Shown: positions 1 to 5,019, counted from the first letter of the stretch. The stretch: 5,019 nucleotides of DNA from Paenibacillus sp. (GCA_029256665.1 JAQSXN010000360.1:1-5019); one strand, 5' to 3'. A program made the numbers and translations. Notes: a model not told the origin generated them from the sequence alone.

Positions 1-455
1 TCAAGGTATTCCCCGGCGTGATCAAGATCGAGGTGCAAGAATACCCCGTGGTCGCGTTCGAGCTGATGTCGGACGGCAAGCTGCAGGCGCTGCTGTCCAG
101 CGGAGCAAGCGTCGAAGCCAAGCCGGAGGGCAATGCGATGGACAAACCTATCCTGACGGGGTGGGCGCAGGACGATCCCGTCAAGCGGGAACTGACGAAG
201 CAGCTCGCGCTTATTCCGCAGAAGCAGCTGTCCGATTTGTCCGAGATCGCGCCGATTCCGTCCAAGGCCTATCCGGATCGCATTCGAATGTATACGCGCA
301 CCAAATTCGAGGTCGTGACCGCCGTATCGGTACTGCAAGAGAAGATCGAAGCGCTGAACGCCGTCATCGAGACGCAAGAGCCCGGCAAAATTACGATGCT
401 TCTTGCAGATACGTATGTTCCCTTTCAGGTAATCGATACGGAAAATGTGCAATAG
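1..455 (+). CDS. ftsQ: Cell-division protein FtsQ/DivIB, C-terminal part (5' end outside window)
   Basis: This is a bitopic membrane protein whose extracytoplasmic domain joins DivIC and FtsL in the divisome and supports septal peptidoglycan synthesis. The frame is already open at the left edge: the first complete codon is at base 3 and the stop is TAG at 453-455, giving 150 visible residues. They begin with the end of the POTRA domain (FPGVIKIEVQEYPVVAFEL, roughly residues 3-21) and continue through the FtsQ/DivIB beta domain. A typical late segment is DRIRMYTRTKFEVV, followed by GKITMLLADTYVPF near the C-terminus. The GTG at base 18 lies inside the POTRA domain, so it is not the start. The cytoplasmic tail, membrane helix and most of the POTRA domain are upstream of the window. 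B. subtilis DivIB has about 263 residues, so a little over half is present here. The assignment rests on domain pattern and the position just before ftsA. Confidence 0.93.
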   Translation, partial: KVFPGVIKIEVQEYPVVAFELMSDGKLQALLSSGASVEAKPEGNAMDKPILTGWAQDDPVKRELTKQLALIPQKQLSDLSEIAPIPSKAYPDRIRMYTRTKFEVVTAVSVLQEKIEALNAVIETQEPGKITMLLADTYVPFQVIDTENVQ

Positions 456-469
456 TGCAAAAAATAGAC

Positions 470-498
470 TACTCAACGCCAGCAAAGAGTGATAGAAT
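470..498 (+). promoter_or_regulatory. Weak sigma-A promoter candidate with extended -10, upstream of ftsA
   Basis: TG at 490-491 followed one base later by TAGAAT (493-498) makes an extended -10 element with five of six matches to TATAAT. The best -35 at 17-base spacing, TACTCA (470-475), matches only three of six bases, but extended -10 promoters tolerate a poor -35. The start would be near base 505, giving a leader of about 285 bases before ftsA. It would be a plausible vegetative promoter for ftsAZ. Short motifs like this also occur by chance, so confidence is low. Confidence 0.27.
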
Positions 499-502
499 TT
501 TA

Positions 503-569
503 GGTGCTAGCTAGACGCAAGGATGCCGTAACGGCGCACTCTCCGGGCGACAAACACCGCCCTGGCGGA
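503..569 (+). other. Foldable segment in the ftsA upstream region (two possible stem-loops)
   Basis: GTGC (504-507) can pair with GCAC (536-539), enclosing a small GCCG/CGGC hairpin (525-528 with 532-535, loop TAA). Directly after it, TCCGGGCG (542-549) can pair with CGCC (558-561) and CGGA (566-569), with loop ACAAACAC and a four-base bulge at 562-565. Neither is followed by a U-run of the kind found at intrinsic terminators. I recognise no known riboswitch. If transcription starts near 505, this would be the very 5' end of the mRNA. The pairing is read by eye and may simply reflect GC-rich sequence. Confidence 0.22.
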
Positions 570-585
570 ACATGTTTTCCGAGCT

Positions 586-592
586 TTCGACA
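586..592 (+). promoter_or_regulatory. Perfect 0A-box word (candidate Spo0A site) upstream of ftsA
   Basis: TTCGACA is the exact reverse complement of the Spo0A recognition core TGTCGAA. It ends 35 bases before the -35 element of the sigma-H-like promoter at 628-654, around -76 to -70 relative to a start near 662. Spo0A~P commonly acts from such upstream positions at early sporulation promoters. Only one clear box is visible, whereas strong Spo0A targets usually have several. A seven-base match on either strand in 335 bases has a chance expectation of about 4%. Confidence 0.33.
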
Positions 593-627
593 GCGAAAAT
601 AATAATTATGAAAAATTTGTTGAAAAA

Positions 628-654
628 AGAGGGAAACCAATAAGTCTGTTGAAT
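628..654 (+). promoter_or_regulatory. Sigma-H-like promoter for ftsAZ
   Basis: The B. subtilis sigma-H consensus is RnAGGAwww, 11-12 bases, then RnnGAAT. Here AGAGGGAAA (628-636) fits the -35 with one mismatch. An 11-base spacer follows, then GTTGAAT (648-654) fits the -10 perfectly. The predicted start is near base 662, giving a leader of roughly 130 bases to the ftsA TTG. In B. subtilis one of the ftsAZ promoters (P2) depends on sigma-H and raises FtsA/FtsZ levels for polar septation, so the position makes biological sense. No good sigma-A promoter overlaps it. The evidence is motif matching plus the known homologous arrangement. Confidence 0.5.
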
Positions 655-682
655 ATGTAGAGAGACTTAACTAGGGATCCAA

Positions 683-728
683 GGAGAAACGGCTGTAGCC
701 GCCATTTGGCGACAGGGCGTTTCATTCC
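683..728 (+). other. Long imperfect hairpin in the ftsA leader
   Basis: In the leader of the predicted sigma-H transcript, several paired blocks line up around one axis: GGA (683-685) with TCC (726-728), GAAACG (686-691) with CGTTTC (718-723), CTGT (693-696) with ACAG (712-715), and CGCC (700-703) with GGCG (708-711) closing an ATTT loop. Small bulges separate the blocks. The 5' arm includes most of AAGGAG (681-686), which resembles a Shine-Dalgarno but has no start codon at usable distance. The real ftsA ribosome site lies 49 bases beyond the 3' arm and is not part of the stem. It could affect mRNA stability or be incidental. Confidence 0.3.
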
Positions 729-776
729 GAGAAGGCTTAGCATTCCAAAATAGACGCAATTATCATTATAGGAAAC

Positions 777-783
777 GGAGGTG
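777..783 (+). promoter_or_regulatory. Ribosome binding site of ftsA
   Basis: GGAGGTG lies seven bases before the TTG at 791. It is strongly complementary to the 16S rRNA 3' end and settles the choice of the TTG start. The GTG overlapping this site at 781 is in another frame. Confidence 0.85.
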
Positions 784-790
784 CCGCGAG

Positions 791-2032
791 TTGAGCAACA
801 ATGACATCATCGTCAGTTTGGACATCGGTACATCCAAGGTTCGAGCTATTATCGGCGAGATGAACAATGGAGCCATTAATATCATTGGGGTGGGATCTGC
901 CGACTCCGAGGGCATTCGCAAGGGAGCTATCGTCGATATCGACCAGACCGTGCAATCGATCCGTGCTGCCGTTGAGCATGCGGAGCGCATGGTCGGCATT
1001 CAAATAGCCGATGTATATGTAGGTATTCAAGGCAATCATATCGGATTGCAGACCAATCATGGCGTCGTTGCCGTATCGAACGAAGACCGCGAGATCGGGG
1101 AAGAGGACATCGAACGCGTCTTGCAAGCGGCTAAAGTCGTCGCGTTGCCGCCCGAGCGGGAGATTATCAATCTGGTACCCAAACAATATCTGGTGGACGG
1201 GCTTGAAGGCATATCCGATCCAAGAGGCATGATCGGCGTTCGTCTGGAAGTGGAAGCGACGATCGTCACCGGAACGAAGACGGCCATACATAACTTGATG
1301 CGCTGCGTCGAGAAGGCGGGCCTTCGCATATCCGGCGTGATCCTGTTGTCCCTGGCTTCCGGCATGATGTCGCTCACCAAGGACGAACGAACGATCGGAA
1401 CCGCGCTGGTGGATATCGGCGCAGGCTCGTGCACGATCGCGGTCTACGATCAAGGCGGCCTGTCGGCAATCTCGACGTTGCCGATCGGAGGGGAATTCGT
1501 TACCAACGACATCGCCTACGGACTGCGCACGCAAAGCGACCAAGCGGAGAAATTCAAGCTGAAATACGGATGCGCCAATATTGCGGATGCGGCGGACGAC
1601 GTCCGCTTCAAGGTCACTCGCATGGGCAGCAACATGGAAAAGGAATTTTCCCAGAAGGACCTGGCCAGCATCGTCGAACCGCGGATGCAAGAAATTTTCC
1701 ATCTGATTCGTCAAGAGGTTCGTCGTCTTGGCTACGGCGACAAGGTGAATGGTTATGTGCTGACCGGCGGAGCCGTCGCATTGCCGGGAACGCTGGCGCT
1801 AGCCCAAGCGGAACTGGAAGCTTCGGTCCGCATTGCTTTGCCTGATTACATCGGCGTCAAGGATTCTGCTTTCAGCAGCGGAGTCGGCATGATACAATAC
1901 GTGTCGAAATATATGGGCGTGCGCGGCTCGGGCGTAACCCGCAAAGCGTCTGCCCGCAAGGCAAGTCCCGCAGCTACATCCAAACCCGGTATGTTTGAAC
2001 GGATCAAAAATATGTTTAACGAATTTATTTGA
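791..2032 (+). CDS. ftsA: Cell-division protein FtsA, membrane anchor of the Z-ring
   Basis: FtsA is an actin-like ATP-binding protein at the inner face of the cytoplasmic membrane. It binds the C-terminal peptide of FtsZ, tethers FtsZ filaments to the membrane and helps recruit later divisome proteins. The 413-residue product shows the actin-family signatures in order: phosphate-1 loop LDIGTSK (residues 10-16), phosphate-2 VDIGAGSCT (207-215), and the adenosine motif VLTGGAVALPG (323-333). Between the first two lies the 1C domain specific to FtsA (about 85-170). A poorly conserved linker (about 377-398) leads to MFERIKNMFNEFI (401-413), an amphipathic helix typical of the FtsA membrane-targeting sequence. 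The length is close to the 420-440 usual for the family. The start is TTG, backed by a strong ribosome site and by the family N-terminus reading NNDIIVSLDIGTSKVRAIIGE. ftsZ follows after 23 bases, so the pair is co-transcribed. Confidence 0.98.
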   Translation: MSNNDIIVSLDIGTSKVRAIIGEMNNGAINIIGVGSADSEGIRKGAIVDIDQTVQSIRAAVEHAERMVGIQIADVYVGIQGNHIGLQTNHGVVAVSNEDREIGEEDIERVLQAAKVVALPPEREIINLVPKQYLVDGLEGISDPRGMIGVRLEVEATIVTGTKTAIHNLMRCVEKAGLRISGVILLSLASGMMSLTKDERTIGTALVDIGAGSCTIAVYDQGGLSAISTLPIGGEFVTNDIAYGLRTQSDQAEKFKLKYGCANIADAADDVRFKVTRMGSNMEKEFSQKDLASIVEPRMQEIFHLIRQEVRRLGYGDKVNGYVLTGGAVALPGTLALAQAELEASVRIALPDYIGVKDSAFSSGVGMIQYVSKYMGVRGSGVTRKASARKASPAATSKPGMFERIKNMFNEFI

Positions 2033-2040
2033 CTTTGACT

Positions 2041-2046
2041 GGGGGA
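2041..2046 (+). promoter_or_regulatory. Ribosome binding site of ftsZ
   Basis: GGGGGA sits nine bases before the ATG at 2056, inside the 23-base ftsA-ftsZ gap. It favours 2056 over the in-frame ATG at 2071. The N-terminus MLEF, also found in B. subtilis FtsZ, supports this choice. Confidence 0.75.
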
Positions 2047-2055
2047 CATTAAAAG

Positions 2056-3171
2056 ATGTTGGAATTCGACATGGAGCTTGAAACGCTCGCTCAAATAAAA
2101 GTAATCGGAGTAGGCGGCGGCGGCAGCAATGCCGTCAACCGCATGATCGAGAACGGCGTGAAAGGCGTAGAGTTCATTACGGTGAACACGGATGCCCAAG
2201 CGCTGCATCTGGCCAAAGCGGAGCACAAGCTGCAAATCGGCGACAAACTGACGCGCGGTCTTGGCGCGGGAGCCAATCCGGACGTTGGCAACAAAGCGGC
2301 CGAAGAATCCCGCGAAGCCATCTCGAACCAGCTTAAAGGTTCCGACATGGTATTCGTTACGGCAGGCATGGGCGGCGGAACGGGTACGGGCGCGGCTCCG
2401 GTCATCGCCGAGATCGCCCGCGAATGCGGCGCTCTGACGGTAGGCGTCGTCACTCGTCCGTTTACGTTCGAAGGACGCAAGCGGTCCAGCCAAGCCGAGC
2501 AGGGCATCGAAGCGCTGAAAGAAAAAGTAGATACGCTCATCGTTATCCCGAACGACCGTTTGCTTGAGATCGTCGACAAAAAGACGCCGATGCTGGAAGC
2601 GTTCCGCGAGGCGGACAACGTGCTTCGCCAAGCGGTGCAAGGCATCTCCGATCTGATCGCCGTTCCGGGTCTGATCAACCTCGACTTCGCCGACGTCAAG
2701 ACGATCATGACGGAACGCGGTTCGGCTCTTATGGGCATCGGCATCGCGGCCGGCGAGAACCGTGCGGCCGAAGCGGCTCGCAAGGCGATCATGAGCCCGC
2801 TGCTCGAGACGTCCATCGATGGCGCTCGCGGCGTTATCATGAACATTACGGGCGGCAGCAACCTTTCGCTTTACGAAGTGAACGAAGCGGCCGAGATCGT
2901 CATCTCGGCATCCGATCCGGACGTCAACATGATCTTCGGCGCAATCATCGACGAAGATTTGAAGGACGAGATCAAAGTCACGGTTATCGCAACGGGATTC
3001 GAAGCGAAATCGGCCCCGGCCGCTCAGCGCAAACCTGGGGTGCAGCCGGTCGAACAAGTCGAGACAAGATCGACACAATCGGCGTCCGGCGTGAAGCCGT
3101 TCGGATCCGGAACGTCCAGCGACCAACTGGAAATCCCGGCATTCCTGCGCAAACAGCCGCGCGACAGATAA
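2056..3171 (+). CDS. ftsZ: Cell-division GTPase FtsZ
   Basis: FtsZ is the tubulin homologue that binds GTP and polymerises into treadmilling filaments forming the division ring at mid-cell and, in sporulation, near the pole. The 371-residue protein shows the nucleotide-binding loop [10 protein letters not shown] (18-27), the tubulin signature GGGTGTG (106-112), VTRPFTFEG (132-140) and the T7 synergy loop NLDFAD (208-213), whose aspartates complete the GTPase site of the neighbouring subunit. The fold ends near residue 316. A variable linker of about 40 residues then leads to the conserved C-terminal peptide LEIPAFLR (358-365), the docking site for FtsA, SepF and EzrA, and a short basic tail (KQPRDR). 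B. subtilis FtsZ has 382 residues and is near-identical through the globular domain. All key residues are present. The gene ends 17 bases before a strong terminator, marking the end of the ftsAZ unit. Confidence 0.99.
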   Translation: MLEFDMELETLAQIKVIGVGGGGSNAVNRMIENGVKGVEFITVNTDAQALHLAKAEHKLQIGDKLTRGLGAGANPDVGNKAAEESREAISNQLKGSDMVFVTAGMGGGTGTGAAPVIAEIARECGALTVGVVTRPFTFEGRKRSSQAEQGIEALKEKVDTLIVIPNDRLLEIVDKKTPMLEAFREADNVLRQAVQGISDLIAVPGLINLDFADVKTIMTERGSALMGIGIAAGENRAAEAARKAIMSPLLETSIDGARGVIMNITGGSNLSLYEVNEAAEIVISASDPDVNMIFGAIIDEDLKDEIKVTVIATGFEAKSAPAAQRKPGVQPVEQVETRSTQSASGVKPFGSGTSSDQLEIPAFLRKQPRDR

Positions 3172-3188
3172 ATAACAGCTAGAGAACC

Positions 3189-3220
3189 ACGCCTCCCGGC
3201 ATAGCCGGGGGGCGTTTTTT
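3189..3220 (+). terminator. Intrinsic terminator of the ftsAZ operon
   Basis: ACGCCTCCCGGC (3189-3200) pairs with GCCGGGGGGCGT (3204-3215) across an ATA loop, a 12-base-pair stem with a single T-G wobble. Six T residues (3215-3220), then C and four more T, follow on the + strand. This is a textbook Rho-independent terminator, 17 bases after the ftsZ stop. It separates constitutive ftsAZ transcription from the sporulation-controlled spoIIGA-sigE unit. Confidence 0.94.
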
Positions 3221-3229
3221 CTTTTGGAT

Positions 3230-3238
3230 CTCGACAAA
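3230..3238 (+). promoter_or_regulatory. 0A-box-like sequence upstream of spoIIGA (candidate Spo0A site)
   Basis: CTCGACAAA matches eight of nine bases of TTCGACAAA, the reverse complement of the Spo0A box TTTGTCGAA. It lies about 65-73 bases before the predicted spoIIGA start, between the ftsZ terminator and the promoter. The spoIIG operon of B. subtilis is a direct target of Spo0A~P, which binds boxes upstream of and overlapping the -35. A weaker match, ATAGACA (3263-3269, five of seven), overlaps the -35 candidate. Confidence 0.42.
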
Positions 3239-3263
3239 AAAAGATACCCGCTACCGTCATGAA

Positions 3264-3296
3264 TAGACAGACTTTGAAATAGGATTACCATATACT
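3264..3296 (+). promoter_or_regulatory. Stretched-spacer sigma-A promoter for spoIIGA-sigE (Spo0A-type)
   Basis: TATACT (3291-3296) matches five of six bases of the sigma-A -10, and TAGACA (3264-3269) matches five of six of the -35. The spacer is 21 bases rather than 17. The B. subtilis spoIIG promoter has near-consensus elements separated by an unusual 22 bases and works only with Spo0A~P, so the stretched spacing is itself the expected signature. At standard 17-base spacing the -35 would be the poor CAGACT (3268-3273), four bases downstream. The start would be near 3303, giving a leader of about 65 bases. Start mapping has not been seen; this is motif and context evidence. Confidence 0.55.
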
Positions 3297-3355
3297 AATC
3301 TCAATCGTTGCAGCAGTCATCCTCATGCGGAAGCGGCCACTGCCGGTCATGATGG

Positions 3356-3361
3356 AAGGGG
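3356..3361 (+). promoter_or_regulatory. Ribosome binding site of spoIIGA
   Basis: AAGGGG ends six bases before the ATG at 3368 and directly abuts the in-frame ATG at 3362. Normal spacing therefore favours 3368 as the start. Confidence 0.65.
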
Positions 3362-3367
3362 ATGGGC

Positions 3368-4300
3368 ATGGCGGTTTATATCGATATTTTATTTCTGCGA
3401 GAGCTGCTGGTAGACGGTGCAGTCCTGTTGACAACCGCATGGGCCTGCAATATTAGGCCGAAGCCTTGGCGCGTATTGTCCGCATCCGCGTTCGGCGCCT
3501 GTTATGTCGTATTAATGCTCGTGCCTCAGCTGTCATTCCTGTTCACGCTGGTCGTCAAGATCGCCTTCTCGCTCATCATGATATGGATCACCTTCGGATT
3601 TCATTCCTTGCAGCGATTCGTCCGGACGACAATGGCGTTCTACGCCGTGAATTTTGTTGCGGCCGGCGCCGTGCTTGGACTCTATTATTTGTTTATGCAG
3701 GGATCCGGCGAAGTGTGGAAGACGGTATCGTTCTCCGGCGGCAGCGTGCATGCGGAGCTGAAGCTGGGGCTCTTCTATTTTGTAGCGGCTTTTGTCATCG
3801 GACTTTATGTTTATCGTTCCGTGTTGTCGCACAAACGCGAGAAAGAGCTAATCGGCACTCACCTTGCGGAGGTGACGATTACGATCGGCGAGAAGCAATA
3901 CGGCTGCACGGGCCTGATCGACACGGGCAACCAGTTGTACGATCCGCTGACCCGGACGCCGGTCATGGTCATGGAAGCCTCGCGATGGGAGGAGGAAATA
4001 CCGGCGGTATGGATGAAAGGCATACGGGATGCCGAGGTCGACCGGCTTATCGCCAGTCACGACTCGGAGCCGTTCCCGTGGCAGGATCGGATGCGGCTCG
4101 TGCCGTTTCGCGGCGTGAACCGCGGCTCGCAATTCATGCTGGCGGTCAAACCGGATTCGGTACAGATCACGAGGGAAGGACAGGTATTCGAAACGACCAG
4201 AGTGCTAATCGGGCTAGACGGCGGCAAGCTGACAGCAGATGGGACCTATCAAGCGATAATCCATCCGTCAATGGTACAACCGTCACAAGGTTCCGCATAA
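3368..4300 (+). CDS. spoIIGA: Sporulation sigma-E processing peptidase SpoIIGA
   Basis: SpoIIGA is the membrane-embedded aspartic protease that removes the pro-sequence of sigma-E in the mother cell once the forespore signal SpoIIR has been received. The 310-residue product has an N-terminal half with about five hydrophobic membrane segments (roughly residues 2-24, 36-54, 56-76, 86-111 and 132-153). The C-terminal half is the cytoplasmic protease domain. It contains GLIDTGNQLYDPLTRTPVMV (182-201), in which Asp185 of the DTG triad is the expected catalytic residue, later MRLVPFRGV (242-250) and a closing AIIHPSM. B. subtilis SpoIIGA is of nearly the same length, and the enzyme is thought to act as a retropepsin-like dimer with one Asp per subunit. 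The ATG at 3368 is preferred over 3362 because of ribosome-site spacing; the difference is two residues. Its substrate sigE follows after 24 bases in the same operon. Confidence 0.96.
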   Translation: MAVYIDILFLRELLVDGAVLLTTAWACNIRPKPWRVLSASAFGACYVVLMLVPQLSFLFTLVVKIAFSLIMIWITFGFHSLQRFVRTTMAFYAVNFVAAGAVLGLYYLFMQGSGEVWKTVSFSGGSVHAELKLGLFYFVAAFVIGLYVYRSVLSHKREKELIGTHLAEVTITIGEKQYGCTGLIDTGNQLYDPLTRTPVMVMEASRWEEEIPAVWMKGIRDAEVDRLIASHDSEPFPWQDRMRLVPFRGVNRGSQFMLAVKPDSVQITREGQVFETTRVLIGLDGGKLTADGTYQAIIHPSMVQPSQGSA

Positions 4301-4307
4301 TTCATCA

Positions 4308-4314
4308 GGGGAGG
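4308..4314 (+). promoter_or_regulatory. Ribosome binding site of sigE
   Basis: GGGGAGG (core GGAGG at 4310-4314) lies ten bases before the ATG at 4325 and only one base before the in-frame ATG at 4316. The longer spacing is workable and the shorter is not, so 4325 is the likely start. Confidence 0.7.
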
Positions 4315-4324
4315 GATGGGCCGG

Positions 4325-5019
4325 ATGCTCGTCAAGTACAAACTCATTATGCAGTTATATTATTATCGAATTTTATTTTTATTCGGACTAAAGAGCGAAG
4401 AAATATACTACATAGGCGGAAGCGAGGCGTTGCCGCCCCCGCTTACCCGCGAAGAAGAGGAGTACTTGCTCGAGAAGCTGCCGTCCGGCGACTCCGCCAT
4501 TCGCGCCATGCTCATCGAGCGCAACTTGCGCCTCGTCGTTTATATCGCCCGCAAATTCGAGAATACCGGCATTCATATCGAGGATCTTGTCTCCATCGGC
4601 GCGATCGGCCTTATCAAGGCCGTGAATACGTTTGATCCGGAGAAAAAAATCAAGCTGGCCACGTACGCTTCCCGTTGTATCGAAAACGAGATTTTGATGT
4701 ATTTGCGCCGCAATAGCAAGACAAGAACGGAAGTATCGTTCGACGAGCCGCTTAATATCGATTGGGATGGCAACGAGCTGTTGCTGTCGGACGTGCTTGG
4801 CACGGAGAACGATACGATCTACCGCAATATCGAGGAGCAAGTGGATCGCAAGCTGCTTCATAAGGCGCTCGACAAGCTGTCGGAGAGGGAGCGGATCATC
4901 ATGGAGCTGCGCTTCGGACTTGCCGACGGAGAAGAAAAAACGCAAAAGGACGTGGCCGACATGCTCGGCATTTCGCAATCCTATATCTCTAGACTTGAGA
5001 AACGAATCATCAAACGCCT
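4325..5019 (+). CDS. sigE: Pro-sigma-E, mother-cell sporulation sigma factor (3' end outside window)
   Basis: Sigma-E directs RNA polymerase to early mother-cell genes after asymmetric division. It is made as an inactive, membrane-associated precursor that SpoIIGA cleaves. The frame stays open to the right edge, giving 231 complete codons. B. subtilis sigma-E has 239, so only about ten residues are missing. Residues 1 to about 28 are the pro-sequence, rich in Leu, Tyr, Phe and Ile; by comparison with B. subtilis, cleavage would fall at about the YY pair (28-29) before [11 protein letters not shown]. Sigma-70 region 2 follows (about 64-130) with [35 protein letters not shown] and the core-binding [17 protein letters not shown] linker with [21 protein letters not shown] leads to region 4, whose helix-turn-helix is [20 protein letters not shown] (206-225). 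An in-frame ATG at 4316 would add three residues but is too close to the ribosome site. In relatives sigG usually comes next. Confidence 0.97.
   Translation, partial: MLVKYKLIMQLYYYRILFLFGLKSEEIYYIGGSEALPPPLTREEEEYLLEKLPSGDSAIRAMLIERNLRLVVYIARKFENTGIHIEDLVSIGAIGLIKAVNTFDPEKKIKLATYASRCIENEILMYLRRNSKTRTEVSFDEPLNIDWDGNELLLSDVLGTENDTIYRNIEEQVDRKLLHKALDKLSERERIIMELRFGLADGEEKTQKDVADMLGISQSYISRLEKRIIKR

Larger units (their letters stand above)
456..790 (+). other. Non-coding ftsQ-ftsA intergenic region with promoter and leader signals
   Basis: These 335 bases separate ftsQ from ftsA and carry no convincing gene. The longest ATG-initiated reading frame I noticed (572-643, 23 codons) has no properly spaced ribosome binding site. 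The region is locally AT-rich around 596-660, unlike the flanking genes, which fits a promoter zone. It holds a weak extended -10 candidate (470-498), two foldable segments (503-569 and 683-728), a Spo0A-box word (586-592), a sigma-H-like promoter (628-654) and the ftsA Shine-Dalgarno (777-783). No U-tracted terminator hairpin follows ftsQ, so read-through from ftsQ into ftsA remains possible. Confidence 0.8.

Noticed and set aside
506..545. Resemblance of GACGCAA to part of the c-di-GMP-I riboswitch
   Set aside because: Only seven bases agree; the remaining conserved core and the second stem of that riboswitch are missing.
557..578. CCGC/GCGG hairpin followed by TTTT as a terminator for ftsQ
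   Set aside because: The stem is four base pairs, and the T-run is only four bases long and separated from the stem by six bases, so it is too weak to call.
572..643. Possible 23-residue peptide gene (MFSELSTAKIII...) before ftsA
   Set aside because: The only purine-rich stretch upstream is three bases from the ATG, too close to act as a ribosome site, and the frame ends inside the sigma-H-like promoter.
764..770. CATTATA as a forespore-type -10 just before ftsA
   Set aside because: No matching -35 stands at normal spacing, and a start here would fall inside the ftsA ribosome binding site.
737..1714. Antisense open frame of 325 codons across ftsA
   Set aside because: It is a shadow of the highly conserved ftsA frame, with no domain, and begins within coding sequence without a supporting ribosome site.
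3048..3075. GGTCGAA and ATCGACA, near-matches to the 0A box
   Set aside because: They lie in the ftsZ linker coding sequence, upstream of the terminator and over 220 bases from the spoIIGA start; TCGA is frequent in this genome's codons.
1846..3291. Antisense open frame of 481 codons across ftsZ
   Set aside because: It lies fully opposite ftsZ and the end of ftsA, shows no recognisable domain, and its product is rich in Arg, Asp and His as expected from reverse-strand reading of GC-biased codons.
3289..3296. CATATACT as a sigma-E -10 element (autoregulation of spoIIGA-sigE)
   Set aside because: It resembles CATACANT, but no sigma-E -35 sits at proper spacing, and the same bases are better explained as the sigma-A TATACT of a Spo0A-type promoter.
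4341..4380. AT-rich stretch with TATATT as an internal sigE promoter
   Set aside because: No usable -35 exists at 16-18 bases, and the AT content is explained by codons for the hydrophobic and aromatic pro-sequence.
3466..4635. Second + strand frame of 389 codons overlapping spoIIGA and sigE
   Set aside because: It overlaps two clearly identified genes in another frame, and its translation is low-complexity and Arg-rich. It does not indicate a frameshift, because both real genes are intact.

Overview
The window is a cell-division and early-sporulation locus from an endospore-forming Firmicute. All genes are on the + strand, in the order ftsQ/divIB (3' end only), ftsA, ftsZ, spoIIGA, sigE (3' end cut off by about ten codons). 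The proteins closely resemble their Bacillus subtilis counterparts as I know them. The DNA is clearly richer in G+C than B. subtilis, and ftsZ is followed directly by spoIIGA. I read this as Paenibacillaceae (Paenibacillus/Cohnella-like). The family assignment is an inference from protein similarity, base composition and gene order.

Layout: 1-455 encodes the C-terminal 150 residues of the divisome protein FtsQ/DivIB. 456-790 is a 335-base non-coding stretch. It holds a weak extended -10 promoter candidate, foldable segments, a perfect seven-base Spo0A-box word (586-592) and a sigma-H-like promoter (628-654), and it ends in the ftsA ribosome binding site. 791-2032 is ftsA with a TTG start. 2056-3171 is ftsZ, 23 bases downstream and surely co-transcribed with ftsA. 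A strong intrinsic terminator (3189-3220) closes the ftsAZ unit. 3221-3361 carries a candidate Spo0A-dependent, stretched-spacer sigma-A promoter for the next unit. spoIIGA (3368-4300) and sigE (4325 to the right edge) form that second operon.

How the genes work together: FtsZ polymerises into the division ring, FtsA ties it to the membrane, and FtsQ/DivIB belongs to the septal peptidoglycan machinery. At the start of sporulation more FtsA and FtsZ are needed for the asymmetric septum; in B. subtilis this comes through a sigma-H promoter. After that septum forms, the membrane protease SpoIIGA removes the N-terminal pro-sequence of sigma-E, which then drives mother-cell transcription. The window therefore links the machinery that builds the polar septum with the protease/sigma-factor pair that responds to its completion.

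I found no mobile element, CRISPR array, tRNA, rRNA or toxin-antitoxin gene, and no evidence for a wholly new system. The points worth a second look are regulatory: two promoter regions that look wired to Spo0A and sigma-H, a foldable leader before ftsA, and the compact gene order.
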